Assembly (NCBI GenBank): GCA_031284905.1
Contig: JAITXI010000162.1
Coordinates: forward strand, 1-49,129
Direction: 5' to 3'
Origin: Bacteroidales bacterium
GTDB taxonomy: Bacteria > Bacteroidota > Bacteroidia > Bacteroidales > ML635J-15
Length of the DNA stretch: 49,129 nucleotides
Shown one piece after another: positions 7,721 to 16,765 of this stretch. The notes beneath the pieces were generated by a model. It was not told the origin of the DNA. It saw only the letters and a program-made list of their open reading frames with translations, and searched no databases. Each line of letters opens with the position of its first letter. The stretch's first letter is position 1. A program made the position numbers and the translations under genes.

Positions 7721-8836
7721 TTATCCAATATTACTAAAGAGTTTCAGAGTTTCCGGTTTCAAAATTTCAATAGCCTTATTATTGATAGCAATAATATTAT
7801 CTTTTTTCAATTCGGCGAGTATTCTAACTAAATTTTCTGTTGCCAAACCCGAAAATTCTGCAATTTCTTTTCTTGAAATTATTGTGTCGATAAAATTACT
7901 CTCAAAAACTTTTTCAGACAAATATAATAAAGTATCACAAACTCTTCCTAATGCCTGTTTGTTTGAAATTGCTCCAAGTTTATTATAAACATTTTGTAAA
8001 GAATTTGAATATAATTTCATTATTTCCATAGCAAATTTCGGATTCGATTTTATAATTTTATCAAAATTAGATCTTTCAATTATATAAACTTTCGAAGTAA
8101 CCATTGCCACACAACTAAAATGATAATAATTATCTCCATACAAACTCGAAAGTCCGATTATACTATAAGGTTTTGTAATTTTAAAAATATGATTTTTATG
8201 AGAATTTTCAACAAGAGCTTTTAATAAACCTTCCTTTAAAATCATTATGAAAGAAGCAAAAGTTCCTTGTTTGCAAATAATTTCATCTTTTTTTAAATCA
8301 ATAGGAACTTTAATTATTTTTTCAATATCTTTATCCGTTAAAAATAAATCTTTTAGATAATTAGTAAAATTTGTTTCTTGAAAATTTTCATTATTTTTAC
8401 CTTCCGATTTTTTTGAAAATAATTCTTTAAGTTTTCTGTAAGATATATATTGGTTAATTTTTTCAACAATAGTTTGAAACAAACGATTTTCTTCATCAAG
8501 GAAAATACGTTTTTCAGTTCTTACAGGCTTTACGTAACATAAAGAAATTTCACCGACAACAGAATCGTTAATAATTAAATCGGCAGAAACATTTAATTCC
8601 GATTTTTTATAATTTTCCGATTCAACTTCCAGATTGAAAATTGAAATTTTTATTTTACAAATATCCGGATAACGCCAACCAATAGGAATGACTTTAATCA
8701 ATTGTGATAAAACAGAAAATAAATCAGAATTAAAATCTTTAAGAACAAAATCTACATTATATAGACACTCTAATTCTTTTTCCTTTTTATCCAAAAGGTT
8801 TACAACGTTATCAAAATTTTCATTGTTATTGAACAT
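7721..8836 (-). CDS. Crp/Fnr-family transcriptional regulator with N-terminal sensor domain
   Basis: DNA-binding regulator of 371 aa from the ATG at 8836. Residues about 20-150 hold a sensor-like domain with VIPIGWRYPDICKIKISIFN and SADLIINDSVVGEISLCY. This style of domain, with the W-x-Y-P motif, also occurs in front of histidine kinases. A cyclic-nucleotide-binding-like fold follows (about 175-290, ICKQGTFASFIMILKEG), then a winged helix (about 295-371) with SRKEIAEFSGLATENLVRILAELKK as recognition region. The canonical Crp is about 220 aa, so this is a fusion. The Fnr cysteine set is not obvious. The ORF-track TTG at 8851 sits against the -7 element, so the ATG is preferred. The gene lies upstream of the flavodiiron gene. 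Its ligand and targets are unknown. Confidence 0.85.
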   Translation of the reverse strand: MFNNNENFDNVVNLLDKKEKELECLYNVDFVLKDFNSDLFSVLSQLIKVIPIGWRYPDICKIKISIFNLEVESENYKKSELNVSADLIINDSVVGEISLCYVKPVRTEKRIFLDEENRLFQTIVEKINQYISYRKLKELFSKKSEGKNNENFQETNFTNYLKDLFLTDKDIEKIIKVPIDLKKDEIICKQGTFASFIMILKEGLLKALVENSHKNHIFKITKPYSIIGLSSLYGDNYYHFSCVAMVTSKVYIIERSNFDKIIKSNPKFAMEIMKLYSNSLQNVYNKLGAISNKQALGRVCDTLLYLSEKVFESNFIDTIISRKEIAEFSGLATENLVRILAELKKDNIIAINNKAIEILKPETLKLFSNIG

Positions 8837-8853
8837 AAAAAACAATTTCAAAG

Positions 8854-8861
8854 CAAAATTA
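8854..8861 (-). promoter_or_regulatory. -7 promoter element of the sensor-Crp gene
   Basis: On the minus strand TAATTTTGC matches TAnnTTTGC and ends 18 nt before the ATG at 8836. It is part of the divergent region shared with gdhA. Confidence 0.55.
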
Positions 8862-8961
8862 CATCAAAAAAATGAAAATTAAAAATTTTGAATTGATAAA
8901 TATCAATTGAAATTATTAAAAAGAAGATATTGAAAATTATATTATATACAAAAATAAGTGT

Positions 8962-8969
8962 TAAATTTG
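8962..8969 (+). promoter_or_regulatory. -7 promoter element of gdhA
   Basis: TAAATTTGC matches the Bacteroidota -7 element and ends 17 nt before the gdhA ATG. No -33 TTTG is found at the standard spacing. The promoter is divergent to that of the sensor-Crp gene, 100 bp away. Confidence 0.6.
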
Positions 8970-8985
8970 CATAAAATTTTACAAA

Positions 8986-10323
8986 ATGAACGTAGAAAAA
9001 ATTTTAACACATTTAGAAAAAAAACACCCTGGAGAAGTTGAATACTTACAGGCTGTAAGAGAAGTTTTAGAAACAATCGAAGAAGTTTACAACGAAAATC
9101 CTAAGTACGAAGAGTACAAAATTATTGAAAGATTAGTTGAACCGGACAGAATTTTAACATTCAAAGTTCCATGGATTGACGATCAAGGAAATACACAATT
9201 AAATCTAGGTTACAGAGTTGAGTTCAACAATGCAATCGGACCATACAAAGGAGGTTTAAGATTTCACCCAAGTGTAAATTTAAGTATATTAAAATTCTTA
9301 GGTTTTGAACAAATTTTTAAAAATTCTTTGACATCTCTTCCGATGGGTGGTGGTAAAGGAGGTTCGGATTTTGACCCAAAAGGAAAATCAGACAAAGAAG
9401 TTATGCGTTTTTGCCAATCATTCATGACAGAGTTAGTAAGATTAATCGGACCTGACACAGATGTTCCTGCTGGAGATATCGGCGTTGGTGGTCGTGAAAT
9501 AGGTTACTTATTCGGATATTACAAAAAATTAACTCGTCATCATGACGGCGTTTTAACCGGAAAAGGTTTAAATTGGGGCGGAAGTTTAATTCGTCCGGAA
9601 GCAACAGGTTTTGGTGGCGTTTATTTTGTTCACCACATGTTGGAAAATGCAAAAATTGATATTAAATGCAAAAGAGTTGCTATTTCAGGTTTCGGTAACG
9701 TAGCTTGGGGTGCTGCTTTAAAAATGACTGAATTAGGTGCAAAAGTTGTTGCTATTTCAGGTCCTGACGGATATATTTTAGACGAAGCAGGAATCAGTGG
9801 CGAAAAAATCAATTATATGTTGGATTTAAGAGCTTCTAATCAAGATATAGTTGCTCCTTATGCTCAAAAATTTGCCGGTGCAAAATTCTTCGCAGGTAAA
9901 AAACCTTGGGAAGCAAAATGCGAAATAGCACTTCCTTGTGCAACACAAAACGAACTTAACGGCGACGATGCTAAATTATTAGTATCAAATGGTTGTATTT
10001 GTGTAGGTGAAATTTCTAATATGGGTTGTACTCCTGAAGCAATAGAATTTTTACAAAGCAAAAAAATTCTTTATGCTCCGGGTAAAGCTGTAAACGCAGG
10101 TGGTGTTGCTGTTTCAGGTTTGGAAATGACACAAAACTCTGCTCACTTAAATTGGTCTGCTGAAGAAGTTGACAAAAAATTATTCGACATTATGACTAAC
10201 ATTCATGTTGCTTGTATTAAATACGGAACAGGGAAAGATGGTTATGTAAACTATGTCAAAGGTGCAAATATTGCCGGTTTCTTAAAAGTTGCTGATGCAA
10301 TGTTAGACCAAGGAATTATTTAA
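8986..10323 (+). CDS. gdhA: NADP-specific glutamate dehydrogenase
   Basis: Interconverts 2-oxoglutarate plus ammonium and glutamate, the main ammonium assimilation route in many Bacteroidota. At 445 aa it matches the hexameric short-chain GDH class. The glutamate-binding and catalytic region has VEFNNAIGPYKGGLRFHPSVN and LPMGGGKGGSDFDPKGKS, with the family's active-site lysines. PAGDIGVGGREIGYLFG and GLNWGGSLIRPEATGFGGV follow. The Rossmann segment VAISGFGNVAWGAALKM is the dinucleotide site. Family resemblance suggests NADP(H) preference. Codon use includes more C-ending codons than the neighbours, as in a strongly expressed gene. It has its own promoter and a strong downstream terminator, so it is monocistronic. 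Confidence 0.96.
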   Translation: MNVEKILTHLEKKHPGEVEYLQAVREVLETIEEVYNENPKYEEYKIIERLVEPDRILTFKVPWIDDQGNTQLNLGYRVEFNNAIGPYKGGLRFHPSVNLSILKFLGFEQIFKNSLTSLPMGGGKGGSDFDPKGKSDKEVMRFCQSFMTELVRLIGPDTDVPAGDIGVGGREIGYLFGYYKKLTRHHDGVLTGKGLNWGGSLIRPEATGFGGVYFVHHMLENAKIDIKCKRVAISGFGNVAWGAALKMTELGAKVVAISGPDGYILDEAGISGEKINYMLDLRASNQDIVAPYAQKFAGAKFFAGKKPWEAKCEIALPCATQNELNGDDAKLLVSNGCICVGEISNMGCTPEAIEFLQSKKILYAPGKAVNAGGVAVSGLEMTQNSAHLNWSAEEVDKKLFDIMTNIHVACIKYGTGKDGYVNYVKGANIAGFLKVADAMLDQGII

Positions 10324-10340
10324 TAATAAATCCAAATAAT

Positions 10341-10382
10341 AAAAAAAAGACTGTCCAAATAAATTTGGACAGTCTTTTTTTA
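10341..10382 (+). terminator. Intrinsic terminator of gdhA
   Basis: A 13-bp perfect stem AGACTGTCCAAAT / ATTTGGACAGTCT (10348-10360 and 10363-10375) is preceded by A8 and followed by a T run, 18 bp after the gdhA stop. The A and T runs would let it act in both directions. Confidence 0.9.
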
Positions 10383-10754
10383 TGTAAAAATATAAAAAAG
10401 GAGGAACGGTAAACGTACGAATGCAACTAATTTCGTTCTAACAAAAATATTAACTATAATGAAAATGGTGAACGGAAAAAGGGCAAAAAGAGGAGGCTGT
10501 CTAAATTATGTAAATCCTATAGTGGGGATTTCTTTTTGTGTTCTTAGTCTTTATTTATTGATATTTATATTCTAACGGACAGTTATTGAACAAATTATTT
10601 TTTGTAGCATATTTTTGTAAAAACTTACTTCAAAAAAGTTCTATTGTTTTTTATCCCAAATATCAAAATAGAGCCACTTAAAAATCAAAAAAGAGACTGC
10701 CTTTTGGACAGCCTCGTTTTTTTAAATTTTAAAAATTATCATTATACAAAAAAA
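10383..10754. other. Gene-free stretch between gdhA and atpC; possible mobile-element relic
   Basis: No coding frame of convincing length is present. GAGGCTGTC at 10493-10501 and its inverse GACAGCCTC at 10707-10715 bracket about 220 bp, and both are flanked by A/T runs on the outside. That layout suits a short inverted-repeat element or the ends of a deleted insertion sequence. The right copy also serves as half of the atp terminator, so chance re-use of terminator-like sequence is an alternative. A GGAGG motif near 10402 is not followed by a usable ORF. Confidence 0.35.
10686..10727 (-). terminator. Intrinsic terminator of the atpDC operon
   Basis: Read on the minus strand, GAGGCTGTC-caaaa-GGCAGTCTC forms a 9-bp stem (two G-U pairs, allowed in RNA of this strand only) followed by TTTTTT, about 40 bp past the atpC stop. 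Confidence 0.78.
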
Positions 10755-10994
10755 TCAACTTTCAACTAAAATGTTAATTACATTTTTATTACATTCAATT
10801 AATCCATTGTTAATTTCAAAAATTATTTCCGTATTATCAGTCTTTCTAATAATAACAGAGCCTTTACTTAAAGTTGAAACAATAGGAGCATGATTTTTTA
10901 AAATTTGGAAAGAGCCTAAAGTTCCGGGTACTCTGACCATCGAAACTTCGCCAACAAATAATTTTTTTTCCGGTGTAATAATTTCTAATTTCAT
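10755..10994 (-). CDS. atpC: ATP synthase F1 subunit epsilon (short form)
   Basis: Epsilon subunit of the F1 rotor stalk, linking gamma to the c-ring. At 79 aa it holds only the N-terminal beta-sandwich domain: MKLEIITPEKKLFVGEV, VPGTLGSFQILKNHAPIVSTL and IEINNG-type strands. It lacks the C-terminal helical hairpin (about 50 residues) that inhibits ATP hydrolysis in E. coli. Short epsilon subunits are usual in Bacteroidota, so this is not a truncation. It follows atpD by 35 bp on the same strand and is closed by a terminator. The rest of the atp operon is not in the window, which fits the split arrangement seen in this phylum. Confidence 0.93.
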   Translation of the reverse strand: MKLEIITPEKKLFVGEVSMVRVPGTLGSFQILKNHAPIVSTLSKGSVIIRKTDNTEIIFEINNGLIECNKNVINILVES

Positions 10995-11029
10995 AATTTA
11001 TTTATTAAACTAAGGAATCATAGAATTAA

Positions 11030-12562
<1,533 letters not shown>

Positions 12563-12578
12563 TTATCAAATTTGATAA

Positions 12579-12609
12579 CAAAATTATCATTTTTTTTTAA
12601 TAAAACAAA
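12579..12609 (-). promoter_or_regulatory. Promoter of atpD
   Basis: On the minus strand TTTG (CAAA at 12606-12609) and TAATTTTG (CAAAATTA at 12579-12586) are 19 nt apart, matching the Bacteroidota -33/-7 arrangement, 26 bp before the atpD start. Confidence 0.68.
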
Positions 12610-12691
12610 TATTTTTTACAAAAGTTTTTATTTTTTTTTATTTTTTTCGTTATTTCAATCTAAAATATTACTTTTACAAAAAATTATTTTA

Positions 12692-13933
12692 ATGATTTTA
12701 ATCAAAAATATTAAAGAATTAATAGGAATTAGAGTTGATAAAAAAATAATGATAAAAGGCAAGGAAATGTCTGAATTACAAACTATTAAAGACGCTTTTT
12801 TGTTAATTAACAAGAATAAAATAGAAAATTTCGGAAAAATGTCTGATTTGAATTTTTCTAACGAAAATTGTGAAATAATTGATGCTTCCGGAAAAATGGT
12901 TTTTCCATCTTTTTGTGATTCTCACACTCATTTAGTTTATGCAGGAAGTCGAGAAATAGAATATAGTGACAAAATTCGTGGTTTAAGTTACGAAGAAATT
13001 GCTAAAAGAGGTGGAGGAATTTTAAATTCAGCAAAATTATTACACGAAACTTCCGAAAACGAACTTTTTACACAAAGTTTAAAAAGAATCAACGAAATTA
13101 TTAAACAAGGAACAGGAGCTGTTGAAATTAAAAGTGGTTATGGACTTAATACTATTGATGAAATAAAAATGTTAAGAGTTATTAGGAGATTGAAAGAGAC
13201 TACTCCTATTATTATTAAATCAAATTTTCTGGCTGCTCATGCTTTTCCTATGGAATATAAAAATAATCAAGATGAATATGTAGATTTAATAATAAATGAA
13301 ATGATTCCTTTAGTTGCTACTGAAGATTTAGCTGATTATATTGACGTATTTTGCGACAAAGGATTTTTCTCAACAACGCAAACAGAAAGAATTTTAATGG
13401 CAGGTTTGAAATATGGAATGCGACCGAAAATTCATGCAAATGAATTAGCAAAATCGGGTGGTATTCAAGTGGGAGTGAAATATAATGCATTATCAGTTGA
13501 CCATATTGAATATACTGGTGATGAAGAAATTGAAGTTTTACTAAATAGTGAAACTATGCCAACGATTTTAGCCGGAGCAGCTTTTTTCTTAAATATGCCT
13601 TACGCACCTGCAAGAAAAATGATTGAGGCAGGATTACCGCTAGCATTTGCTTCCGATTATAATCCGGGTTCTTCTCCGTCCGGAAATATGAAATTAATAA
13701 ATTCTTTTGCATGCGTAAATTACAAACTTTTACCTGAAGAAGCAATTAATGCAACAACGATGAATACCGCTTATGCAATGGGAGTTAGCGACATTGTTGG
13801 TAGTATAACAAAAAATAAAATTGCAAATATTTTTATCACAAAAGAAATTTCTACCATCCAATTTCTACCTTATGCTTATGGCTCTGATATTATTGATACG
13901 ATTATTCTAAATGGAAAAATAATTAGTGAATAA
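12692..13933 (+). CDS. hutI: Imidazolonepropionase
   Basis: Hydrolyses 4-imidazolone-5-propionate to N-formimino-glutamate, the third step of histidine degradation. It is an amidohydrolase-fold enzyme of 413 aa from the ATG at 12692. The metal-binding HxH is in FCDSHTHLVYAG (about 76-80). RGGGILNSA, GAVEIKSGYGL, HANELAKSGG, SVDHIEYTGDEE and ASDYNPGSSPSGNM are family motifs carrying the remaining metal and substrate ligands. The ORF track begins 40 codons earlier at 12572, but that extension is a run of Phe, Leu and Lys over the shared atpD promoter region and is not conserved. TACTTTTA at 12669-12676 is a weak -7 candidate. The other hut genes are absent here, so the pathway genes are either dispersed or lie elsewhere. 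Confidence 0.94.
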   Translation: MILIKNIKELIGIRVDKKIMIKGKEMSELQTIKDAFLLINKNKIENFGKMSDLNFSNENCEIIDASGKMVFPSFCDSHTHLVYAGSREIEYSDKIRGLSYEEIAKRGGGILNSAKLLHETSENELFTQSLKRINEIIKQGTGAVEIKSGYGLNTIDEIKMLRVIRRLKETTPIIIKSNFLAAHAFPMEYKNNQDEYVDLIINEMIPLVATEDLADYIDVFCDKGFFSTTQTERILMAGLKYGMRPKIHANELAKSGGIQVGVKYNALSVDHIEYTGDEEIEVLLNSETMPTILAGAAFFLNMPYAPARKMIEAGLPLAFASDYNPGSSPSGNMKLINSFACVNYKLLPEEAINATTMNTAYAMGVSDIVGSITKNKIANIFITKEISTIQFLPYAYGSDIIDTIILNGKIISE

Positions 13934-13944
13934 CATGTAATGAA

Positions 13945-14119
13945 ATGGGGTTCTATAACGAATTAAGGTGGGTAATCAAAGAAATATTATATTTGTAAAA
14001 TGAATAGTGAAGCCATATTAAAATTAGCATTGTGTTTACAAACTCCATTATATGTAATGATGTTTCGAAAAGTATCAGACTACAGATTTTTTTATGAACA
14101 ATTTATGTTATCAACTTAA
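13945..14119 (+). pseudogene. Remnant of an ISL3-like insertion sequence (end plus transposase N-terminus)
   Basis: A terminal-repeat-like sequence, GGGGTTCTATAACGAATTAA followed by GGTGGGTAA, precedes a TATATTTG promoter element and an ATG at 14000. The 39-codon frame starts MNSEAILKLALCLQTPLYV, which resembles ISL3-family transposase N-termini. The frame then drifts and stops at 14117, and no zinc-finger or DDE domain follows. A similar ...TAATTATTTAGGTGGGTA string lies at about 16733-16750. This is a short relic, and the family assignment is from motif memory. Confidence 0.4.
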
Positions 14120-14132
14120 ACAGTCAATTATT

Positions 14133-15284
14133 TTATTTTCTAATTTTCAGAATTTCTTTTACAACTTCTGGAGTAATATTTTGTTTTTCGCCAAGAATCC
14201 AATTTCTATCTTTAAGTCTTTTTACTATTATTTCGATAGTTTCATCAGGGACATTATAATCAGATAGGTGTGTTGCTATTCCTAAGGATTGAAAAAAATT
14301 ATCAACTGCGGAAATTGTCTTTTTTATAAATGTTTCATCATCTTTTTCTATTATTCCAAAAACATTTTTTCCCATTTGGATAATTTTTTCTTTTTTATCA
14401 TTTTTCATAATTTCCATAACACCCGGCAAAATTATAGCAAGTGTTTGTGCATGATCGATTCCATGAATTGCAGTGAGTTCGTGCCCTATCATGTGAGTAC
14501 TCCAATCTTCGCTTTGTCCTTGAGCAATCCAGCCGTTTAATCCCCAAGTTGAAGCCCACATTAAATTTGCTCGAATATCGTAATTTTCTAAATCGTCAAA
14601 AACTTTTAAACCTTCTTCTATCAACACTTTTAGAATACTTTCAGCAAAATAATCTTGAATTTTTGCATTTTCACAAGTTGTTAAATATTGTTCAGTAACG
14701 TGTACGAAAGTATCTATAATTCCATTTGCAATTTGAATTTTTGGAAGCGTAAAAGTGGTTGTTGGGTCTAAAATTGAAAATTTAGGATATACTTTATCAC
14801 TGTGAAAAGCAAGTTTTTCGTGAGTCGCAGCTTTTGTAATTACAGCACCTTTGTTCATTTCAGAAGCTGTAGCCGGCAGAGTTAAAATGGAGCCAAAAGG
14901 AAGAGCTTTTTTGATATTAGCTTCTTCATTCATAATTTTCCAAGGGTCATTTTCAAAAAAAGTAGCAGCTGCAATAAATTTCACGGCATCTATCACAGAC
15001 CCACCTCCAACTGCCAAAAGAAAATCAACATTTTTTGCTTTAATTTTTTCAACACATTTTAAACAAGTTTCATAATGAGGATTTGCTTCAATTCCGGCAA
15101 ATTCTACAAATTCAATCCCGCTTAGAGCATCTATAACTTGTTGATATACACCATTTTTTTTTATACTACCACCTCCATAAATAATCATAATTTTGCTATT
15201 TTTTGGAATCTCTTTTGAGAGTTTTGATATTGTATTTTTTCCGAAAATTATTTTTACAGGATTATAAAATGAAAAGTTGTACAT
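14133..15284 (-). CDS. Iron-containing alcohol dehydrogenase (BdhA/YqhD type)
   Basis: NAD(P)H-dependent alcohol/aldehyde oxidoreductase of the metal-dependent group III family, 383 aa. GGGSIKKNGVYQQVIDAL and the GGGSVIDAVKFIAAA glycine-rich motif form the nucleotide site. The metal ligands lie in DTFVHVTEQY and in HMIGHELTAIHGIDHAQTLAI (two histidines). ATASEMNKGAVIT resembles butanol dehydrogenases and YqhD, which reduce aldehydes with NADPH. The gene stands alone with its own promoter and is divergent from the MFS gene. Probable roles are fermentative alcohol formation or aldehyde detoxification. The substrate cannot be named from sequence. Confidence 0.9.
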   Translation of the reverse strand: MYNFSFYNPVKIIFGKNTISKLSKEIPKNSKIMIIYGGGSIKKNGVYQQVIDALSGIEFVEFAGIEANPHYETCLKCVEKIKAKNVDFLLAVGGGSVIDAVKFIAAATFFENDPWKIMNEEANIKKALPFGSILTLPATASEMNKGAVITKAATHEKLAFHSDKVYPKFSILDPTTTFTLPKIQIANGIIDTFVHVTEQYLTTCENAKIQDYFAESILKVLIEEGLKVFDDLENYDIRANLMWASTWGLNGWIAQGQSEDWSTHMIGHELTAIHGIDHAQTLAIILPGVMEIMKNDKKEKIIQMGKNVFGIIEKDDETFIKKTISAVDNFFQSLGIATHLSDYNVPDETIEIIVKRLKDRNWILGEKQNITPEVVKEILKIRK

Positions 15285-15317
15285 AATTTTATTAAGTTTA
15301 TTGAATAATTTATCCTA

Positions 15318-15325
15318 CAAAAATA
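15318..15325 (-). promoter_or_regulatory. -7 promoter element of the alcohol dehydrogenase gene
   Basis: On the minus strand TATTTTTG (CAAAAATA on plus) matches TAnnTTTG, 33 bp before the start codon. Confidence 0.45.
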
Positions 15326-15453
15326 TTGCCAAATAAAATATTATAAAATAGTGAAAATATTTGTTTTGTATTTACATTTTAATGGGAAATAAAATACCTA
15401 AATGGTATCAATATAAATTAGTATATACGTAAGGAAAAGTGCATATTTTTTTA

Positions 15454-15461
15454 TACCTTTG
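15454..15461 (+). promoter_or_regulatory. -7 promoter element of the MFS gene
   Basis: TACCTTTGC matches the consensus and ends 23 bp before the ATG at 15485. No -33 element is clear. Confidence 0.6.
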
Positions 15462-15484
15462 CATAAAATTTTACGGAAAGCACC

Positions 15485-16681
15485 ATGGGAAAAGATAAGT
15501 TGATTAGCATAAGCTATTGTTTTATTCTGATAGCTAATTTTCTATTGTATTTTGGATTTTATTTGTTAATGCCAATTTTACCGTTTTACTTGACTGAAAT
15601 TTTTCAAACTAGTAAAGGTGCTATTGGTCTGGTACTTTCTTCTTATACAATTGCTGCACTTACCATTCGTCCATTTTCAGGTTATTTACTTGATACTTTT
15701 GCACGAAAACCGTTGTATATTTTAGCTTTTTTTGTTTTTACTGCTGTTTTTGCAGGTTATCTTGTTGCCGGAACTTTGTTTGTTTTTACATTATTACGGA
15801 TTATGCACGGATTTTCTTTTGGTGCGGTTTCGGTTGCCGGAAATACTATCGTAATTGATATTACACCATCTTCAAGACGCGGAGAAGGATTAGGATATTA
15901 TGGATTATCTAACAATTTAGCTATGGCAATTGGTCCAATGACCGGACTTATGTTGCACGATAATTATTCGTACAATACGATTTTTATATGTGCATTAATA
16001 GTTTGTACAATTGGATTTATCATAGCTTTTTTTGTAAAAACCCCAATTAAACAACCGCTCAAAAAAGAACCGATTTCGTTAGACCGGTTTATTTTGTTAA
16101 AAAGTTTGCCTATTGGTATTACTTTAATATTAATTTCGATACCTTATGGAATTACAACAACTTATATTGCAATGTATGGAAAATCAATAGGAATAGAAAG
16201 CGGAATAGGTTTATTTTTTACCTTAATAGCTGTTGGAACAGCCATTTCACGATTATTTTCGGGACAAATGGTGGATAAAGGAAAAATTACCCAAATAATT
16301 ACTTATGGCTTATTTATCGTTTGTATCTGTTTTTTCTTTCTTGCCGGCTGTGAAAAAATTATGCTATTGAATCCTGAAATTGGTAAAATTATCTTTTTTG
16401 GAATTGCGCTTTTTCTGGGAATTGGATTTGGAAGTATGTTTCCTGCTTTCAACACTATGTTTGTAAACATGGCTACTAACAACCAACGGGCTACAGCTAC
16501 TTCTACTTACCTAACTAGTTGGGACGTAGGAATTGGTGTCGGACTTGCACTCGGAGGTTATATTGCACATTTTTTCGGTTTCCAAACCGTTTATCTTTTC
16601 GGAGGTTGTTTGATTATCGTTGCTACGTTGTATTTTATTCTAAAAATTATTCCATATTTTAATAAGTATAAATTGAGATAA
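15485..16681 (+). CDS. Major facilitator superfamily transporter
   Basis: Integral membrane protein of 398 aa with about 12 hydrophobic helices, the normal MFS size. The loop 2-3 signature is present as RPFSGYLLDTFARKPLY, with its inverted copy at SRLFSGQMVDKGKI in the second half. RIMHGFSFGAVSVAGNTIVIDI and SRRGEGLGYYGLSNNLAMAIGP resemble drug or sugar efflux carriers (SetA/YfcJ-like) rather than symporters for a known nutrient. A cytoplasmic loop with KTPIKQPLKKEP separates the halves. The gene is monocistronic and divergent from the alcohol dehydrogenase. The substrate is unknown; export of a toxic small molecule is an inference from family resemblance. Confidence 0.85.
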   Translation: MGKDKLISISYCFILIANFLLYFGFYLLMPILPFYLTEIFQTSKGAIGLVLSSYTIAALTIRPFSGYLLDTFARKPLYILAFFVFTAVFAGYLVAGTLFVFTLLRIMHGFSFGAVSVAGNTIVIDITPSSRRGEGLGYYGLSNNLAMAIGPMTGLMLHDNYSYNTIFICALIVCTIGFIIAFFVKTPIKQPLKKEPISLDRFILLKSLPIGITLILISIPYGITTTYIAMYGKSIGIESGIGLFFTLIAVGTAISRLFSGQMVDKGKITQIITYGLFIVCICFFFLAGCEKIMLLNPEIGKIIFFGIALFLGIGFGSMFPAFNTMFVNMATNNQRATATSTYLTSWDVGIGVGLALGGYIAHFFGFQTVYLFGGCLIIVATLYFILKIIPYFNKYKLR

Positions 16682-16765
16682 AATACGTCTGTCCCATAAA
16701 ATTACATAACAATTTTTTATATAAAATATTCGTAATTATTTAGGTGGGTATAAAACATCATTATA

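Noticed and set aside
10398-10440. GGAGG motif followed by a short ATG frame
   Set aside because: The frame has only six codons, and Bacteroidota rarely use Shine-Dalgarno sequences.
12572-12691. 40-codon N-terminal extension of hutI in the ORF track
   Set aside because: It is a Phe/Leu/Lys-rich stretch over the atpD promoter, not conserved in HutI proteins. The ATG at 12692 gives the normal length.
14289-15075. Plus-strand ORFs opposite the alcohol dehydrogenase
   Set aside because: They are antisense shadows of a conserved gene without start-site signals.
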